This document shows, one piece after another, positions 27,715 through 37,564 of a stretch of DNA of 64,000 nucleotides. A program made the position numbers and the translations under genes. Positions within the stretch are counted from its first letter, which is position 1. Every line of letters starts with the position of its first letter. The notes beneath the pieces are model-generated. The model saw only the letters and a list, made by a program, of their open reading frames with translations, searched no databases and was not told the DNA's origin. Source of the DNA: Psychrobacter sp. APC 3426 (GTDB lineage: Bacteria; Pseudomonadota; Gammaproteobacteria; Pseudomonadales; Moraxellaceae); the NCBI RefSeq assembly GCF_030408035.1, contig NZ_JASDCF010000012.1:1-64000 (forward strand). The letters are read 5' to 3'.

Positions 27715-29734
27715 CCTGCTCTAGCGTGATGTCTTCATCATGCTCCTGCATGCGCCAAGGTAAGCTATTAGGCGACTCATCTAAAAAGTACAGATATTTT
27801 TCAAACTGATCGATGATGTCGTTAATCACTGACTCAGACTGATAGCCGTACAAATCATAGGTCTGACCGCCGCGGCGCAGATAAACTTGGGCGCGGTGAT
27901 AGTGATCTTGTGTATGGCTGCTTGTGCCTTCCTTATAGTAATCAGGTGTATCCTGATGGGTCAAGCGCACCTCATACCAAAACTCCACGTCATCGCCACG
28001 TTGCAGCTCCAATACCGCTCGATTATTGGTGTCATCATAGTTCACTTCAGGGTGCCAGCCAGTCTCTTTAAACTTTTCAGCTACCTCAGTCATCGATGAC
28101 ATGACAATACCTTTAATATAGTCTAAAACATCCTCGCGGCTTGGCTGCTCAGTGATGTAATCAATCCGGTCACGCCAAGCATCAAGCTTGAGCAGATGCG
28201 GCGGCAAATGATTCTCGTTCGCCAAACTCTCATTGCGATGCCCCTCGATGCGTAACGCTTTCCACATACCATACATAGCAATCAAAATAATAATGGTAAA
28301 CGGTAAGGCGCTGACGATAGCTGCTGTTTGCAGAGCCTGTAGACCCCCTGCCAGCAAAAGCACAGAGGCGACAACACCTAGTATCACTACCCAAAACGTG
28401 CGCTGCCACGCTGGCGTATCACTACGACCTCCTGCTGCTAACGAGTCAATGACTAGAGAGCCCGAATCAGATGAGGTGATAAAAAAGGTGATAATAAGCA
28501 CGACCGCCAGAGCTGACACTACTTGCGTAAAAGGCAGATTCTCAAGTAGCTTAAACAAAGCAATCGCTTGATTATTCTGTACTTCAGTAATTAATGACTC
28601 ATAGCCTTGTACCATGATCATATTTAGCGCTGTGTCACCAAATACGGCAAACCAAAAGAAAGTAAAGATGGTTGGCACTAGCATCACACCTGCGATGAAC
28701 TCACGAATGGTACGACCACGGCTGATTTTAGCAATAAATATGCCGACAAATGGTGACCATGAAATCGTCCATGCAAAGATAAACAGCGTCCAACTGGTAA
28801 TCCAATCGCCTTGCTGATAAGCCTGTAAGCTAAAAGTACGCTCAACGATATTGCCCAAATAGCTGCCCGTATTTTCCATAAAGGCATTTAGAATAAATAC
28901 GGAAGGACCAACGATAAACACAAACAACATCAGCGATGTTGCCAGTATCATATTCAAGATAGACAGGCGTTTGACCCCTTTATCCATACCGGCCAATACT
29001 GATATCAATGCCAAACCAGTAATTAAAGTAATGGCAATGACCTGAACGGTGGTATTAACTGGGATACTAGGAACCAAATAGTTCAAACCCGTATTAATTT
29101 GCGAGACTGAAATACCTAAGCTGGTTGCTAATCCAAACAAAGTACCTAAGATAGCAAATACATCGACTGCATGGCCGATAGGACCGTATATTTTGTCACC
29201 GATAATAGGGTAAAGCGTCGAACGCATTGATAAGGGCAAACCTTGACGAAAAGCAAAATAAGCCAACGTCAGCGCGACAACACCGTTGATCGCCCAAATA
29301 TGAAAACCCCAGTGAAAATAAGCAATCTGCATCGCTTCTTTGGCAGCAGCAATGGTTTGCGGCTCTGACAGCGGCGGCGTTGCAAAGTGTAGCACCGGTT
29401 CAGCGACACCATAAAACAGTAGCGCAATACCGTAGCCTGCCGAAAATAGCATCGAAAACCATTCAATAAAGTTGTACTGCGCATCGCCATGATCAGGACC
29501 AAGCTTGATACTGCCATAAGGCGAAAACGCCAGCACCACAATAAATATCAAAAACAGCGCGGTTGCCAGCATATAAAACCAACCGAAATTCTCAGTGGTA
29601 AAATTCAGCACTTGCTCAAACAAGCCACTAGCCAGTTGTGGATTGACCGAAGTGCCAATCACCAGCAATATCATGACAATCGCTGTCGGTATAAATACGG
29701 GCATCAGAATAGTAGAGCCAGATAACTTACTCAT
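27695..29734 (-). CDS. BCCT family betaine/choline/carnitine transporter, paralogue 1
   Basis: A sodium- or proton-coupled carrier for quaternary amines used in osmoprotection; 679 residues. Twelve membrane segments fill residues 1 to about 510, with the family hallmarks GLATSLGISVSQINTGLNY, MDKGVKRLSILNM, WTLFIFAWTISWSPFVGIFIAKISRGRTIREF and TSSDSGSLVIDSLAAGG. A soluble C-terminal domain of about 165 residues follows (WRDRIDYITEQPSR to the end), as in BetT-type carriers, where it senses osmolarity. It is highly similar throughout to the next gene upstream. Substrate, choline or betaine, is not decided by sequence. Confidence 0.93.
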   Translation of the reverse strand: MSKLSGSTILMPVFIPTAIVMILLVIGTSVNPQLASGLFEQVLNFTTENFGWFYMLATALFLIFIVVLAFSPYGSIKLGPDHGDAQYNFIEWFSMLFSAGYGIALLFYGVAEPVLHFATPPLSEPQTIAAAKEAMQIAYFHWGFHIWAINGVVALTLAYFAFRQGLPLSMRSTLYPIIGDKIYGPIGHAVDVFAILGTLFGLATSLGISVSQINTGLNYLVPSIPVNTTVQVIAITLITGLALISVLAGMDKGVKRLSILNMILATSLMLFVFIVGPSVFILNAFMENTGSYLGNIVERTFSLQAYQQGDWITSWTLFIFAWTISWSPFVGIFIAKISRGRTIREFIAGVMLVPTIFTFFWFAVFGDTALNMIMVQGYESLITEVQNNQAIALFKLLENLPFTQVVSALAVVLIITFFITSSDSGSLVIDSLAAGGRSDTPAWQRTFWVVILGVVASVLLLAGGLQALQTAAIVSALPFTIIILIAMYGMWKALRIEGHRNESLANENHLPPHLLKLDAWRDRIDYITEQPSREDVLDYIKGIVMSSMTEVAEKFKETGWHPEVNYDDTNNRAVLELQRGDDVEFWYEVRLTHQDTPDYYKEGTSSHTQDHYHRAQVYLRRGGQTYDLYGYQSESVINDIIDQFEKYLYFLDESPNSLPWRMQEHDEDITLEQGSVFDK

Positions 29735-30058
29735 AAAATGCTCTCAAAAATTATAAATTGGTATATGTGCCTAATACTGTTATATAACCATCCGTTTTTC
29801 AAAGTATAAATGTGTCTATGGTATGCACAAATAACAGTTGTTGATAATTAAAATGCTTTTAAAGCGGTAAAAATCAACTAAAAACGACCGCTAACCACCA
29901 CTGAATACGTGACTTATGTAAAAAGCTGTCTTGATAAATGTATTGGTAAAACCACTTCTATAGAAAAATAAAGCATGAAAAATAGTTGACCTCTAAAAAA
30001 AGGCAACTTTTCAGCTGCCTTTCCTCATTCAATACAAAAGGTCTGCTTATCACACAGA
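29735..30058. other. Intergenic region between BCCT paralogues
   Basis: 324 bp. It holds the terminator of the upstream paralogue at 29996-30022 and must hold the promoter of paralogue 1, so the two carriers can be expressed separately. No clear promoter box or regulator site was found. Confidence 0.5.
29996..30022 (-). terminator. Terminator after BCCT paralogue 2
   Basis: AAAGGCA.CT and AG.TGCCTTT form a stem around TTTC with flanking A runs (T on the minus strand); 37 bp past the stop. Confidence 0.8.
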
Positions 30059-32104
30059 TTACTTATCAAACACGCTACCCTGCTCAAGTGTGATGTCTTC
30101 ATCATGTTCCTGCATACGCCACGGCAAAATATCTGGCGACACATTAACAAAGTGTAGATACTTCTCAAACTGATCGATAATGTCGTTAATTACTGATTCT
30201 GACTGATAACCATATAAATCGTAGGTTTGACCACCGCGGCGCAGATATACCTCAGCGCGATGGTGATGCTCTTGTGGCAATGTATTGGCCATATCCTCAG
30301 TATAGTAGTCAGGAATCTCATGCTCGGACAAACGAACCTCATACCAGAACTCAACGTTTTCACCACGTCTCAATTCGAGCACTGCACGATTATTAACCTC
30401 ATCATAATTAACGTCAGGCAACCAGCCTGCTTCTTGAAACTTTTCAGCGACTTCTGTCATCGATGACATGACAGTGCCTTGGATATAATCCAACACCTTG
30501 TCACGCGTTGGCTGACTGGTCATATAGTCAATACGGTCACGCCATGCATCTAGTTTGAGCAAATGTGGCGGCAGATGGTTGTCATTGGCTAGACTCTCGT
30601 TGCGATGCCCTTCGATACGTAGCGCACGCCACATGCCAAATGTCGAAATCAATATAATGACTGCAAAAGGCAGAGCACTAACAATAGCAGCGGTTTGTAA
30701 CGCGCTTAGACCACCCGCGATGAGTAGCGCTGCGGCGACGGCACCTTCGGTGACCACCCAAAACGAACGCTGCCACCATGGCGTATCACTGCGCCCACCT
30801 GCGGCGAGCGAATCAATGACCAATGACCCTGAGTCCGATGACGTCACAAAGAAAGTAATAATTAATAATACGGTTAATGATGAGACGATTTGGGTAAATG
30901 GCAAATTCTCTAGCAATTTAAACAACGCTATCGCTTGGTTATTCTGCACCTCACCGATTAACGCATCATAACCATCCACCATAATCATATGTAGCGCGGT
31001 ATCACCAAATACTGAGAACCAAAAGAAGGTGAACAGCGTTGGCACGAGCATCACGCCCAGTACAAACTCACGAATGGTGCGACCACGACTAATTTTTGCA
31101 ATAAACAAACCAACAAAAGGCGCCCATGCAATCGTCCACGCAAAGATAAATAACGTCCAGCTACCGATCCAATCACTCGACTGATAGGCTTGTAAACTAA
31201 AAGTACGCTCAACGATATTGCCCAAATAGCTACCGGTATTCTCCATAAAGGCATTCAGAATAAATACCGATGGACCGACGATAAATACAAATATCATCAG
31301 CGCTGTGGCCAATACCATGTTTAGGATAGACAACCGTTTAACACCTTTGTCCATTCCAGCCAACACAGAAACGAGGGCCGCTGCGGTAACCAAAGTGATG
31401 ATAATGACTTGCACAGTCGTACTGACTGGAACCATTTCAGGCAATAAGTAATTCAAGCCTGCATTGATTTGCGCTACCGATAAACCCAAACTGGTGGCAA
31501 TACCAAACATAGTACCTACAATTGCAAACACATCAACCGTATGCCCAATGGGACCATGTATTTTGTCACCAATTAGCGGATATAACGTTGAGCGCACTGA
31601 TAATGGCAAACCATGGCGAAAAGAGAAATATGCCAATGATAACCCTACCACGCCATAAATCGCCCAAATGTGGAATCCCCAGTGAAAATAAGCAATCTGC
31701 ATCGCTTCTTTGGCAGCAGCAATGGTTTGTGGCTCTGAGAGTGGCGGACTGGCAAAATGTAGCACAGGTTCGGCGACGCCATAAAACAGTAAGGCAATGC
31801 CGTAGCCTGCTGAAAACAGCATGGCAAACCATTCCAGAAACTTATACTCAGCCTCCGCATGGTCAGGCCCAAGTTTGATACTGCCATAAGACGAGAAAGC
31901 CAAAGCAACAATAAATACCAAGAATATAGCAACTGCCAACATATAAAACCAACCGAAAGTATCGGTGGTAAACGCCAGTACAGAACTAAACAATTCGCCA
32001 GCAGCTTCGGGATTAATCGCTGTGCCAATCACTAGCAACAGCATAATAGCGGCGGCGGGTAAAAATACTGGCAGCAAAATAGTGGAGCGAGGTAATTTAC
32101 TCAT
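30059..32104 (-). CDS. BCCT family betaine/choline/carnitine transporter, paralogue 2
   Basis: About 681 residues, same plan as paralogue 1: twelve membrane segments, GIATSLGLSVAQINAGLNY, MDKGVKRLSILNM, WTIAWAPFVGLFIAKISRGRTIREF, TSSDSGSLVIDSLAAGG and an osmosensing-type C-terminal domain ending in the same EQGSVFDK. Notable differences lie in the C-terminal domain and in the substrate-region helices (SWSPFVG versus AWAPFVG). I start it at 32104 (MSKLPRST), which aligns with the start of paralogue 1; an ATG at 32143 would add 13 residues without support. This is most likely a tandem duplication that has diverged. Confidence 0.93.
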   Translation of the reverse strand: MSKLPRSTILLPVFLPAAAIMLLLVIGTAINPEAAGELFSSVLAFTTDTFGWFYMLAVAIFLVFIVALAFSSYGSIKLGPDHAEAEYKFLEWFAMLFSAGYGIALLFYGVAEPVLHFASPPLSEPQTIAAAKEAMQIAYFHWGFHIWAIYGVVGLSLAYFSFRHGLPLSVRSTLYPLIGDKIHGPIGHTVDVFAIVGTMFGIATSLGLSVAQINAGLNYLLPEMVPVSTTVQVIIITLVTAAALVSVLAGMDKGVKRLSILNMVLATALMIFVFIVGPSVFILNAFMENTGSYLGNIVERTFSLQAYQSSDWIGSWTLFIFAWTIAWAPFVGLFIAKISRGRTIREFVLGVMLVPTLFTFFWFSVFGDTALHMIMVDGYDALIGEVQNNQAIALFKLLENLPFTQIVSSLTVLLIITFFVTSSDSGSLVIDSLAAGGRSDTPWWQRSFWVVTEGAVAAALLIAGGLSALQTAAIVSALPFAVIILISTFGMWRALRIEGHRNESLANDNHLPPHLLKLDAWRDRIDYMTSQPTRDKVLDYIQGTVMSSMTEVAEKFQEAGWLPDVNYDEVNNRAVLELRRGENVEFWYEVRLSEHEIPDYYTEDMANTLPQEHHHRAEVYLRRGGQTYDLYGYQSESVINDIIDQFEKYLHFVNVSPDILPWRMQEHDEDITLEQGSVFDK

Positions 32105-32450
32105 AAAAAATGATATCCTCAAAAAGTAACAAGACAAAAGCACAGTGTATTTTTAAATCAACCTACGGTTTGATAAAGACAAAAATTATTAGCATAACTT
32201 ATGCAAACACGTACCTTATACAACCATGTAATTACAAACATGCAATTTGGGCAAATATGATATTTATCACACTCTTTTCCAAAACCCCAGACAATCCCTG
32301 ACTCTGTAACACTACTTTAACGATTGTTACATGACTATTACCAAGCAATAAAAAAGGCAGCTTGTGAGCTGCCTTTTTATAGTTATGAAGAAAAACTTAA
32401 AATCTAACGCCCTCTGTTGCTTTATTAAATAAGAAAGCGCTGTTTTTATG
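32105..32450. other. Intergenic region upstream of BCCT paralogue 2
   Basis: 346 bp, AT-rich. Contains the HIT gene terminator at 32349-32379; the transporter promoter is expected within 32110-32300. Nothing else was recognised. Confidence 0.5.
32349..32379 (-). terminator. Terminator after the HIT protein gene
   Basis: AAAAAGGCAGCT and AGCTGCCTTTTT enclose TGTG: a perfect 12-bp stem, symmetrical so active on both strands; about 72 bp past the stop. Confidence 0.9.
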
Positions 32451-32894
32451 TTAAAAGGTGGAGATAATAGCGGCAAGTTGTTGAGCCATTTCTGCCAGTT
32501 CACCCTGATCTGCTTGAGTGACTGCATGACGACCTAGCTCATGAATGCTCGAAGGAATCAGGTGAATATGATAGTGAAAAACAGTTTGACCCGCTTGCGA
32601 GCCATTTAGCTGCATCTGAATAATGCCTTCACGCTCAAATAACTGACGCTGTGCTTGCATCACCTTTTTAGAGGTCATCAAAACAGCGGCGGCATACTCT
32701 GGTTCAAGATCCACCAAGTCGACGGCTTTTTGCTTAGGTATAACCAGTACATGGCCTTTCGCTTGCGGCATGATATCCATGAAAGCGAGGGTTTTATCAT
32801 CTTCATACACTTTGTGATATGGAATGTCACCGTTTAGCATTTTGGCAAAGATATTATTATCATCGTATTTGGCTTGCTGATTGGCTTGTGTCAT
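32451..32894 (-). CDS. HIT family protein (HinT-like nucleotide hydrolase)
   Basis: A 147-residue histidine-triad protein. The triad HYHIHL is at residues 107-112, preceded by GSQAGQTVFH. The N-terminal NIFAKMLNGDIPYHKVYED and FMDIMPQAKGHVLVIPK are standard HIT segments. HinT-like enzymes hydrolyse AMP-linked phosphoramidates and acyl adenylates in the cytoplasm; the natural substrate here is unknown. AAGGAAAAAAT precedes the ATG. It is divergent from the next gene. Confidence 0.93.
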   Translation of the reverse strand: MTQANQQAKYDDNNIFAKMLNGDIPYHKVYEDDKTLAFMDIMPQAKGHVLVIPKQKAVDLVDLEPEYAAAVLMTSKKVMQAQRQLFEREGIIQMQLNGSQAGQTVFHYHIHLIPSSIHELGRHAVTQADQGELAEMAQQLAAIISTF

Positions 32895-33103
32895 TATTTT
32901 TTCCTTTGGTTGCTAGCTGTTTACTCTTTTTTAGAATGGATTAAAACGTACTTAATATAGTGGACGAAATACAGTCTGAACACAAGTCGCTGTAATGCTC
33001 AGAATCAGAACTTCAATCAAAATATCAATCGCTTTAGCCTACCAATTTGGTTGGCGAGACAGTCGCTTTAAATGTTATATTAATACTCTATTTTAATGAC
33101 ACT

Positions 33104-33910
33104 ATGTTTATGGATGCGCTAACTTTGCCGACTCAAACATCACCCAATAATGACGCTGGTACAGCGCTCAATCATACGCTGACACCTGTAACAGAAGATG
33201 CCGTGCACAACACAGACGCTCTACATAACACTGCTTCTGAACGTCAGAGCCACGCTCACACCATTGCGCCAAACGCTATCATTTTAGCGGAAGCACTGAC
33301 TGATAAGAGCATCCATTGGCAGATACATAATTGCAAAATCATTAAGAAGACCGTGACTCAGGACTTACCACTACCGTTCTTATATCACTATGACAGTCTA
33401 GAGGATGCCGTTAAGCAAGCAAATCCATTGACGCCTGCTCTACTTGCACAATTCAATACACCTATGACGGCCGATGCTGCTGCCAAACTAATGGGGATCA
33501 ATGAAGGGCTGTTAGCCAGTCCTTGGCATGTAAAAGTCATTGGCTCATTGGTCGTATTCAGCGAAGCCCTACAATTAGCAGTACGCTTGCATTGGACCAA
33601 TACGGGCAAAGACACTCAGCAAATATATACCAAAGATGCCGCAGACGCCATTACCGCCGCCTTCAAGGACTGGCAGTTTTTTGGTCGTGTGGATATTCTT
33701 TATAAGAATGACAAACAAACTCTAGTTAGTGTTGATGAGCAGCCATCCAAGACGCAAACACAGCCACCCGATGCGCTATTGACGATTGAACCTAGCAGAG
33801 ATTACCAACAGCTGGTCGCTAACCATGCCTTAAGCGTTATTATTAAGTTGGAGGCAGATAAAGTAGATTTGCCTTGGTTTGATAAAGCCATCTTGGAGCG
33901 TCTTGAGTAG
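33104..33910 (+). CDS. Hypothetical protein
   Basis: About 268 residues, no recognised family, no signal peptide and no membrane helix. The first 60 residues are Thr/His/Asn-rich and look disordered. The remainder is a mixed alpha/beta sequence containing LPLPFLYHYDSLEDAVKQANPL, AAAKLMGINEGLLASPW, and a C-terminal LLTIEPSRDYQQLV and DKVDLPWFDKAILERLE. A TTG at 33047 would extend it by 19 residues; neither start has a clear ribosome binding site. Composition is like its neighbours, so it is probably a real, lineage-specific gene. Confidence 0.65.
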   Translation: MFMDALTLPTQTSPNNDAGTALNHTLTPVTEDAVHNTDALHNTASERQSHAHTIAPNAIILAEALTDKSIHWQIHNCKIIKKTVTQDLPLPFLYHYDSLEDAVKQANPLTPALLAQFNTPMTADAAAKLMGINEGLLASPWHVKVIGSLVVFSEALQLAVRLHWTNTGKDTQQIYTKDAADAITAAFKDWQFFGRVDILYKNDKQTLVSVDEQPSKTQTQPPDALLTIEPSRDYQQLVANHALSVIIKLEADKVDLPWFDKAILERLE

Positions 33911-34101
33911 CGCTATGCTTACTTTTTTATTGCAATACACGACTGATTGTTAACGAATCGTTTTCAGTTATCCATATCTAATGGTATGGTAATGACCTAG
34001 TATTATTCACTAGTACTCACTCAGTATAAAAAGCACACTATTAATATCACAGCTGAGGCTGCACATTTTAACAAACCTCGCCTATTTGTAAGGAATATCA
34101 C

Positions 34102-36012
34102 ATGGATTATCGCTCAAAAACCTCTACTGGTGGTCGTAATATGGCAGGTGCTCGCGCACTATGGCGTGCAACTGGCATGACTGATAGCGACTTTGGCAAA
34201 CCAATCATTGCGATTGCCAACTCATTCACCCAGTTTGTACCCGGTCATGTGCATCTAAAAGACCTTGGGCAAATGGTGGCGCGCGAGATTGAAAAGGCGG
34301 GCGGCGTCGCAAAAGAGTTCAATACTATCGCTGTCGATGATGGTATTGCGATGGGTCATAGTGGCATGTTGTACTCACTACCCAGTCGTGACCTCATTGC
34401 CGATTCTGTTGAATATATGGTCAATGCGCATTGCGCTGATGCTTTAGTTTGTATTTCTAACTGCGATAAAATCACCCCTGGTATGCTAATGGCCGCAATG
34501 CGCCTAAATATTCCCGTGGTGTTTATCTCAGGTGGGCCAATGGAAGCGGGTAAAGTCATTGCCAGCACCGTGGCTCATAGTCATAATAATGACGGCGGTA
34601 GCGACGTCCATACCACTGACAGTAAAGGCAATGCGATTCGTAAGCTTGATTTGGTTGATGCGATGATGGATGCCGCTGATGATAGCATCAGTGATGAAGA
34701 CGTCTTAGCCATTGAAAGCTCAGCCTGCCCAACTTGTGGTTCGTGCTCTGGTATGTTTACTGCTAACTCTATGAACTGCTTGACCGAAGCGTTAGGTTTG
34801 GCATTGCCTGGTAATGGTTCGCTATTGGCGACTCATTCGCTGCGCCGCGAGTTATTCTTAGAAGCTGGACGAACGATTGTGTCATTGGCCAAGCGCCGCT
34901 ATGAGCAAGATGATGATTCGGTATTGCCGCGTTCTATCGCCACCAAAGCCGCCTTTGAAAATGCGATGACCTTAGATATCGCCATGGGCGGCTCGACCAA
35001 CACTATTTTGCATCTACTCGCTGCTGCTAATGAAGCGGAAGTCGACTTTAAAATGCATGATATCGATCGTTTAAGTCGCGGTGTACCTTGCCTCTCGAAA
35101 GTTGCGCCTGCGTCACAAAAATATCATATGGAAGACGTGCATCGTGCCGGTGGTGTCTTTGCGCTGTTGGCCGAACTTGATCGTGCGGGCTTGCTGAATA
35201 CTGACTTGCCAACCATTCATAGTGCCACGATGAAAGAAGCCATCGATAAATGGGACATCATGAATCCTGACAATCTTGAGGCGCGTGCACGCTATATCGC
35301 CGCTCCTGGAGGCGTCCGTACCACTGAGGCATTTTCACAGTCAAAAGAATGGCCAAACCTCGACGTCAACCGTGAGTCAGGCTGTATTCGCAGTGCCAAG
35401 CATGCCTATTCAGAAGATGGTGGACTGGCAGTACTGTATGGCAACATCGCTGAGCGTGGCTGCGTGGTAAAAACCGCAGGCGTCGATGAAAGCATCCTAG
35501 CCTTTACCGGTCGTGCACGACTCTTTGAATCGCAAGACGATGCAGTAGCAGCCGTGCTTGATGATAAAATCGTGGCAGGTGATGTGGTCATCATTCGCTA
35601 TGAGGGTCCAAAAGGCGGCCCTGGCATGCAAGAGATGCTCTATCCAACGACTTACCTAAAGTCTAAAGGCTTAGGAAAAGAGTGTGCGCTACTCACTGAC
35701 GGTCGTTTCTCTGGCGGTACGTCAGGACTATCAATTGGTCACGCCAGCCCTGAAGCGGCTGAAGGTGGCGCTATTGGTCTGGTTGAAGAAGGCGATACTA
35801 TTCATATTGACATCCCAAACCGCACCATCAATATGCAGGTCAGCGATGCAGATTTAGCAGCTCGCCGCGAAGCCATGGAAGCTCGTGGTCGCGATGCTTG
35901 GAAGCCAGTAAGTCGTGAACGTCATGTAACGCCCGCACTACGTGCCTATGCTGCTATGACGACTAGCGCTGATACTGGTGCAGTACGTGATGTCAGTCAA
36001 GTCGAGCGTTGA
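34102..36012 (+). CDS. ilvD: Dihydroxy-acid dehydratase
   Basis: Third step of valine, leucine and isoleucine synthesis, using an iron-sulfur cluster. The 636 residues include [10 protein letters not shown], the cluster and active-site Cys in [13 protein letters not shown] (Cys121) and in [47 protein letters not shown] and [21 protein letters not shown]. All are intact. GTAAGGAATATCAC gives a good ribosome binding site. The gene stands alone with its own terminator. No leader peptide attenuator was visible upstream. Confidence 0.98.
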   Translation: MDYRSKTSTGGRNMAGARALWRATGMTDSDFGKPIIAIANSFTQFVPGHVHLKDLGQMVAREIEKAGGVAKEFNTIAVDDGIAMGHSGMLYSLPSRDLIADSVEYMVNAHCADALVCISNCDKITPGMLMAAMRLNIPVVFISGGPMEAGKVIASTVAHSHNNDGGSDVHTTDSKGNAIRKLDLVDAMMDAADDSISDEDVLAIESSACPTCGSCSGMFTANSMNCLTEALGLALPGNGSLLATHSLRRELFLEAGRTIVSLAKRRYEQDDDSVLPRSIATKAAFENAMTLDIAMGGSTNTILHLLAAANEAEVDFKMHDIDRLSRGVPCLSKVAPASQKYHMEDVHRAGGVFALLAELDRAGLLNTDLPTIHSATMKEAIDKWDIMNPDNLEARARYIAAPGGVRTTEAFSQSKEWPNLDVNRESGCIRSAKHAYSEDGGLAVLYGNIAERGCVVKTAGVDESILAFTGRARLFESQDDAVAAVLDDKIVAGDVVIIRYEGPKGGPGMQEMLYPTTYLKSKGLGKECALLTDGRFSGGTSGLSIGHASPEAAEGGAIGLVEEGDTIHIDIPNRTINMQVSDADLAARREAMEARGRDAWKPVSRERHVTPALRAYAAMTTSADTGAVRDVSQVER

Positions 36013-36060
36013 TTTTTGATTAACCGTACTTTTTATTAAAAATTGAATTTTTTTAAATCA

Positions 36061-36086
36061 AGCCTGCGCTATGCAGGCTTTTTTTT
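36061..36086 (+). terminator. Terminator after ilvD
   Basis: AGCCTGC, loop GCTAT, GCAGGCT followed by eight T; about 50 bp past the stop. Confidence 0.92.
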
Positions 36087-36224
36087 CACCAAAAAACAAC
36101 GCAGCGCGCGTTTTGATAACGATTTTTTGCGATATTAAAAGATATTTACCCTCATTATTGAAGGCTAATAAATGTCACCCAATGACACACCTCTAAAACC
36201 AATAAAATAGCGTGCCTAAACCCT

Positions 36225-37475
36225 ATGATTGACAACTATAACTTATTCTTATTGGTGTGCGGCATTGCTTTTCTGCTAGGGGCATTGTTCCCTATTATTT
36301 TTCGGCGCACCTCGATTATCTCCTTACCAATGCTGCAAGTCAGCTTTGGCTTGATAATGGGATACTGGTGGACAACCTTATCTTTTTTAGACCCCATTGA
36401 TAATGGATTGATTATCGAAAAGCTCACTGAGATTGTGGTTCTGGTATCACTGGTAGGTGCTGGCATCAAGATTGATACCGAGTTATCTTGGCAGCTATGG
36501 CGACCGACGGTTAGGCTGCTACTGATCACCATGCCGATCGGTATTTTTGTAATGGCAGTGCTTGGCTATTATGCTTTTGGTTTGACGCTAGGCGCTGCTA
36601 TCTTGTTGGGTGCGGTACTGGCACCAACTGACCCTGTGCTCGCCTCTAGTATTCAGGTAGGTCCTCCAAATACGGGCGGTGAAGATACGCCTCGCTTTAC
36701 CCTAACGTCAGAAGCAGGACTCAATGACGGACTGGCTTTTCCCTTTGTTTATTTAGCAATTAAGATCGCAGAAGCGTTTAGCGAGGGTCAGCGCTTTACC
36801 AGCGAGATGCTATGGTCGTGGTTCACTCATGATGTGCTGTGGAAAATTGGCGCAGGCTTGGTGGTCGGTATTGTTGTTGGCAAAGTGATGGCCAAACTGG
36901 TGTTTTCGAAACATAGCCAGGATACGACTATATCACAAGGTTACGTGGTTATTGCCCTCACACTAGTGGCTTATGGCTTAGCAGAATATGTACACAGTTA
37001 CGGTTTTATTGCCGTATTTGTTGCTGCTTTCGCCTTTCGCCGCTCAGAACATCAGCACACTTATCATCAAAAACTGCATGACTTTGCTGAGCAATCAGAA
37101 GGCTTACTGATGTCATTGGTACTGGTGATTTTTGGTATGTTCCTCGGTCAAGGGCTGCAATCTGGGGTCGAGCTGACATGGCGCGTTTATATCGTCAGCT
37201 TCACCTTTTTATTATTAATACGGCCAATCGGGGGATTCATTGCATTGTCAGGACTCAACCTCCCTCGTACCGAAAAATACGCCATCTCAGCCTTAGGTAT
37301 TCGGGGTATCGGTACTTTGTACTATTTGTCTTACGCGCTCAACCAAGGCTTCTTTGCAGATGACGACGCCCTTAAACTATGGGTCGTTTGTTCGATTGTT
37401 ATCTTGACGTCCATTTTTATCCATGGATTGAGTGCGACTAAGCTACTAAAAATGACACCTAATGAGTCGCATTAA
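36225..37475 (+). CDS. Cation/proton antiporter (CPA family)
   Basis: A 416-residue inner-membrane protein with about 12 hydrophobic segments. LLGAVLAPTDPVLASSIQVG carries the TDP motif of the ion site, and SEAGLNDGLAFPFVYLAI the conserved Asn-Asp of monovalent cation/proton antiporters. LRPIGGFIAL and ISALGIRGIGTLYYL near the end also fit the CPA1 group. There is no RCK (TrkA-N or TrkA-C) domain. The exact ion, sodium or potassium, is not visible. The start has only a weak ribosome binding site. Confidence 0.88.
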   Translation: MIDNYNLFLLVCGIAFLLGALFPIIFRRTSIISLPMLQVSFGLIMGYWWTTLSFLDPIDNGLIIEKLTEIVVLVSLVGAGIKIDTELSWQLWRPTVRLLLITMPIGIFVMAVLGYYAFGLTLGAAILLGAVLAPTDPVLASSIQVGPPNTGGEDTPRFTLTSEAGLNDGLAFPFVYLAIKIAEAFSEGQRFTSEMLWSWFTHDVLWKIGAGLVVGIVVGKVMAKLVFSKHSQDTTISQGYVVIALTLVAYGLAEYVHSYGFIAVFVAAFAFRRSEHQHTYHQKLHDFAEQSEGLLMSLVLVIFGMFLGQGLQSGVELTWRVYIVSFTFLLLIRPIGGFIALSGLNLPRTEKYAISALGIRGIGTLYYLSYALNQGFFADDDALKLWVVCSIVILTSIFIHGLSATKLLKMTPNESH

Positions 37476-37504
37476 TTTAGCAAACCTTTATCGCGCATTT
37501 ATCA

Positions 37505-37560
37505 CAGGCAAGCCAATTATCTCTCTAGTTATGCTGATTCATAAGGCTTGCCTGCTTTTC
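37505..37560. terminator. Bidirectional terminator between antiporter and serine hydrolase genes
   Basis: CAGGCAAGCC and GGCTTGCCTG form a perfect 10-bp stem with a 30-nt loop, followed by CTTTTC, between convergent genes. The long loop lowers certainty. Confidence 0.6.
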
Positions 37561-37564
37561 AAAG

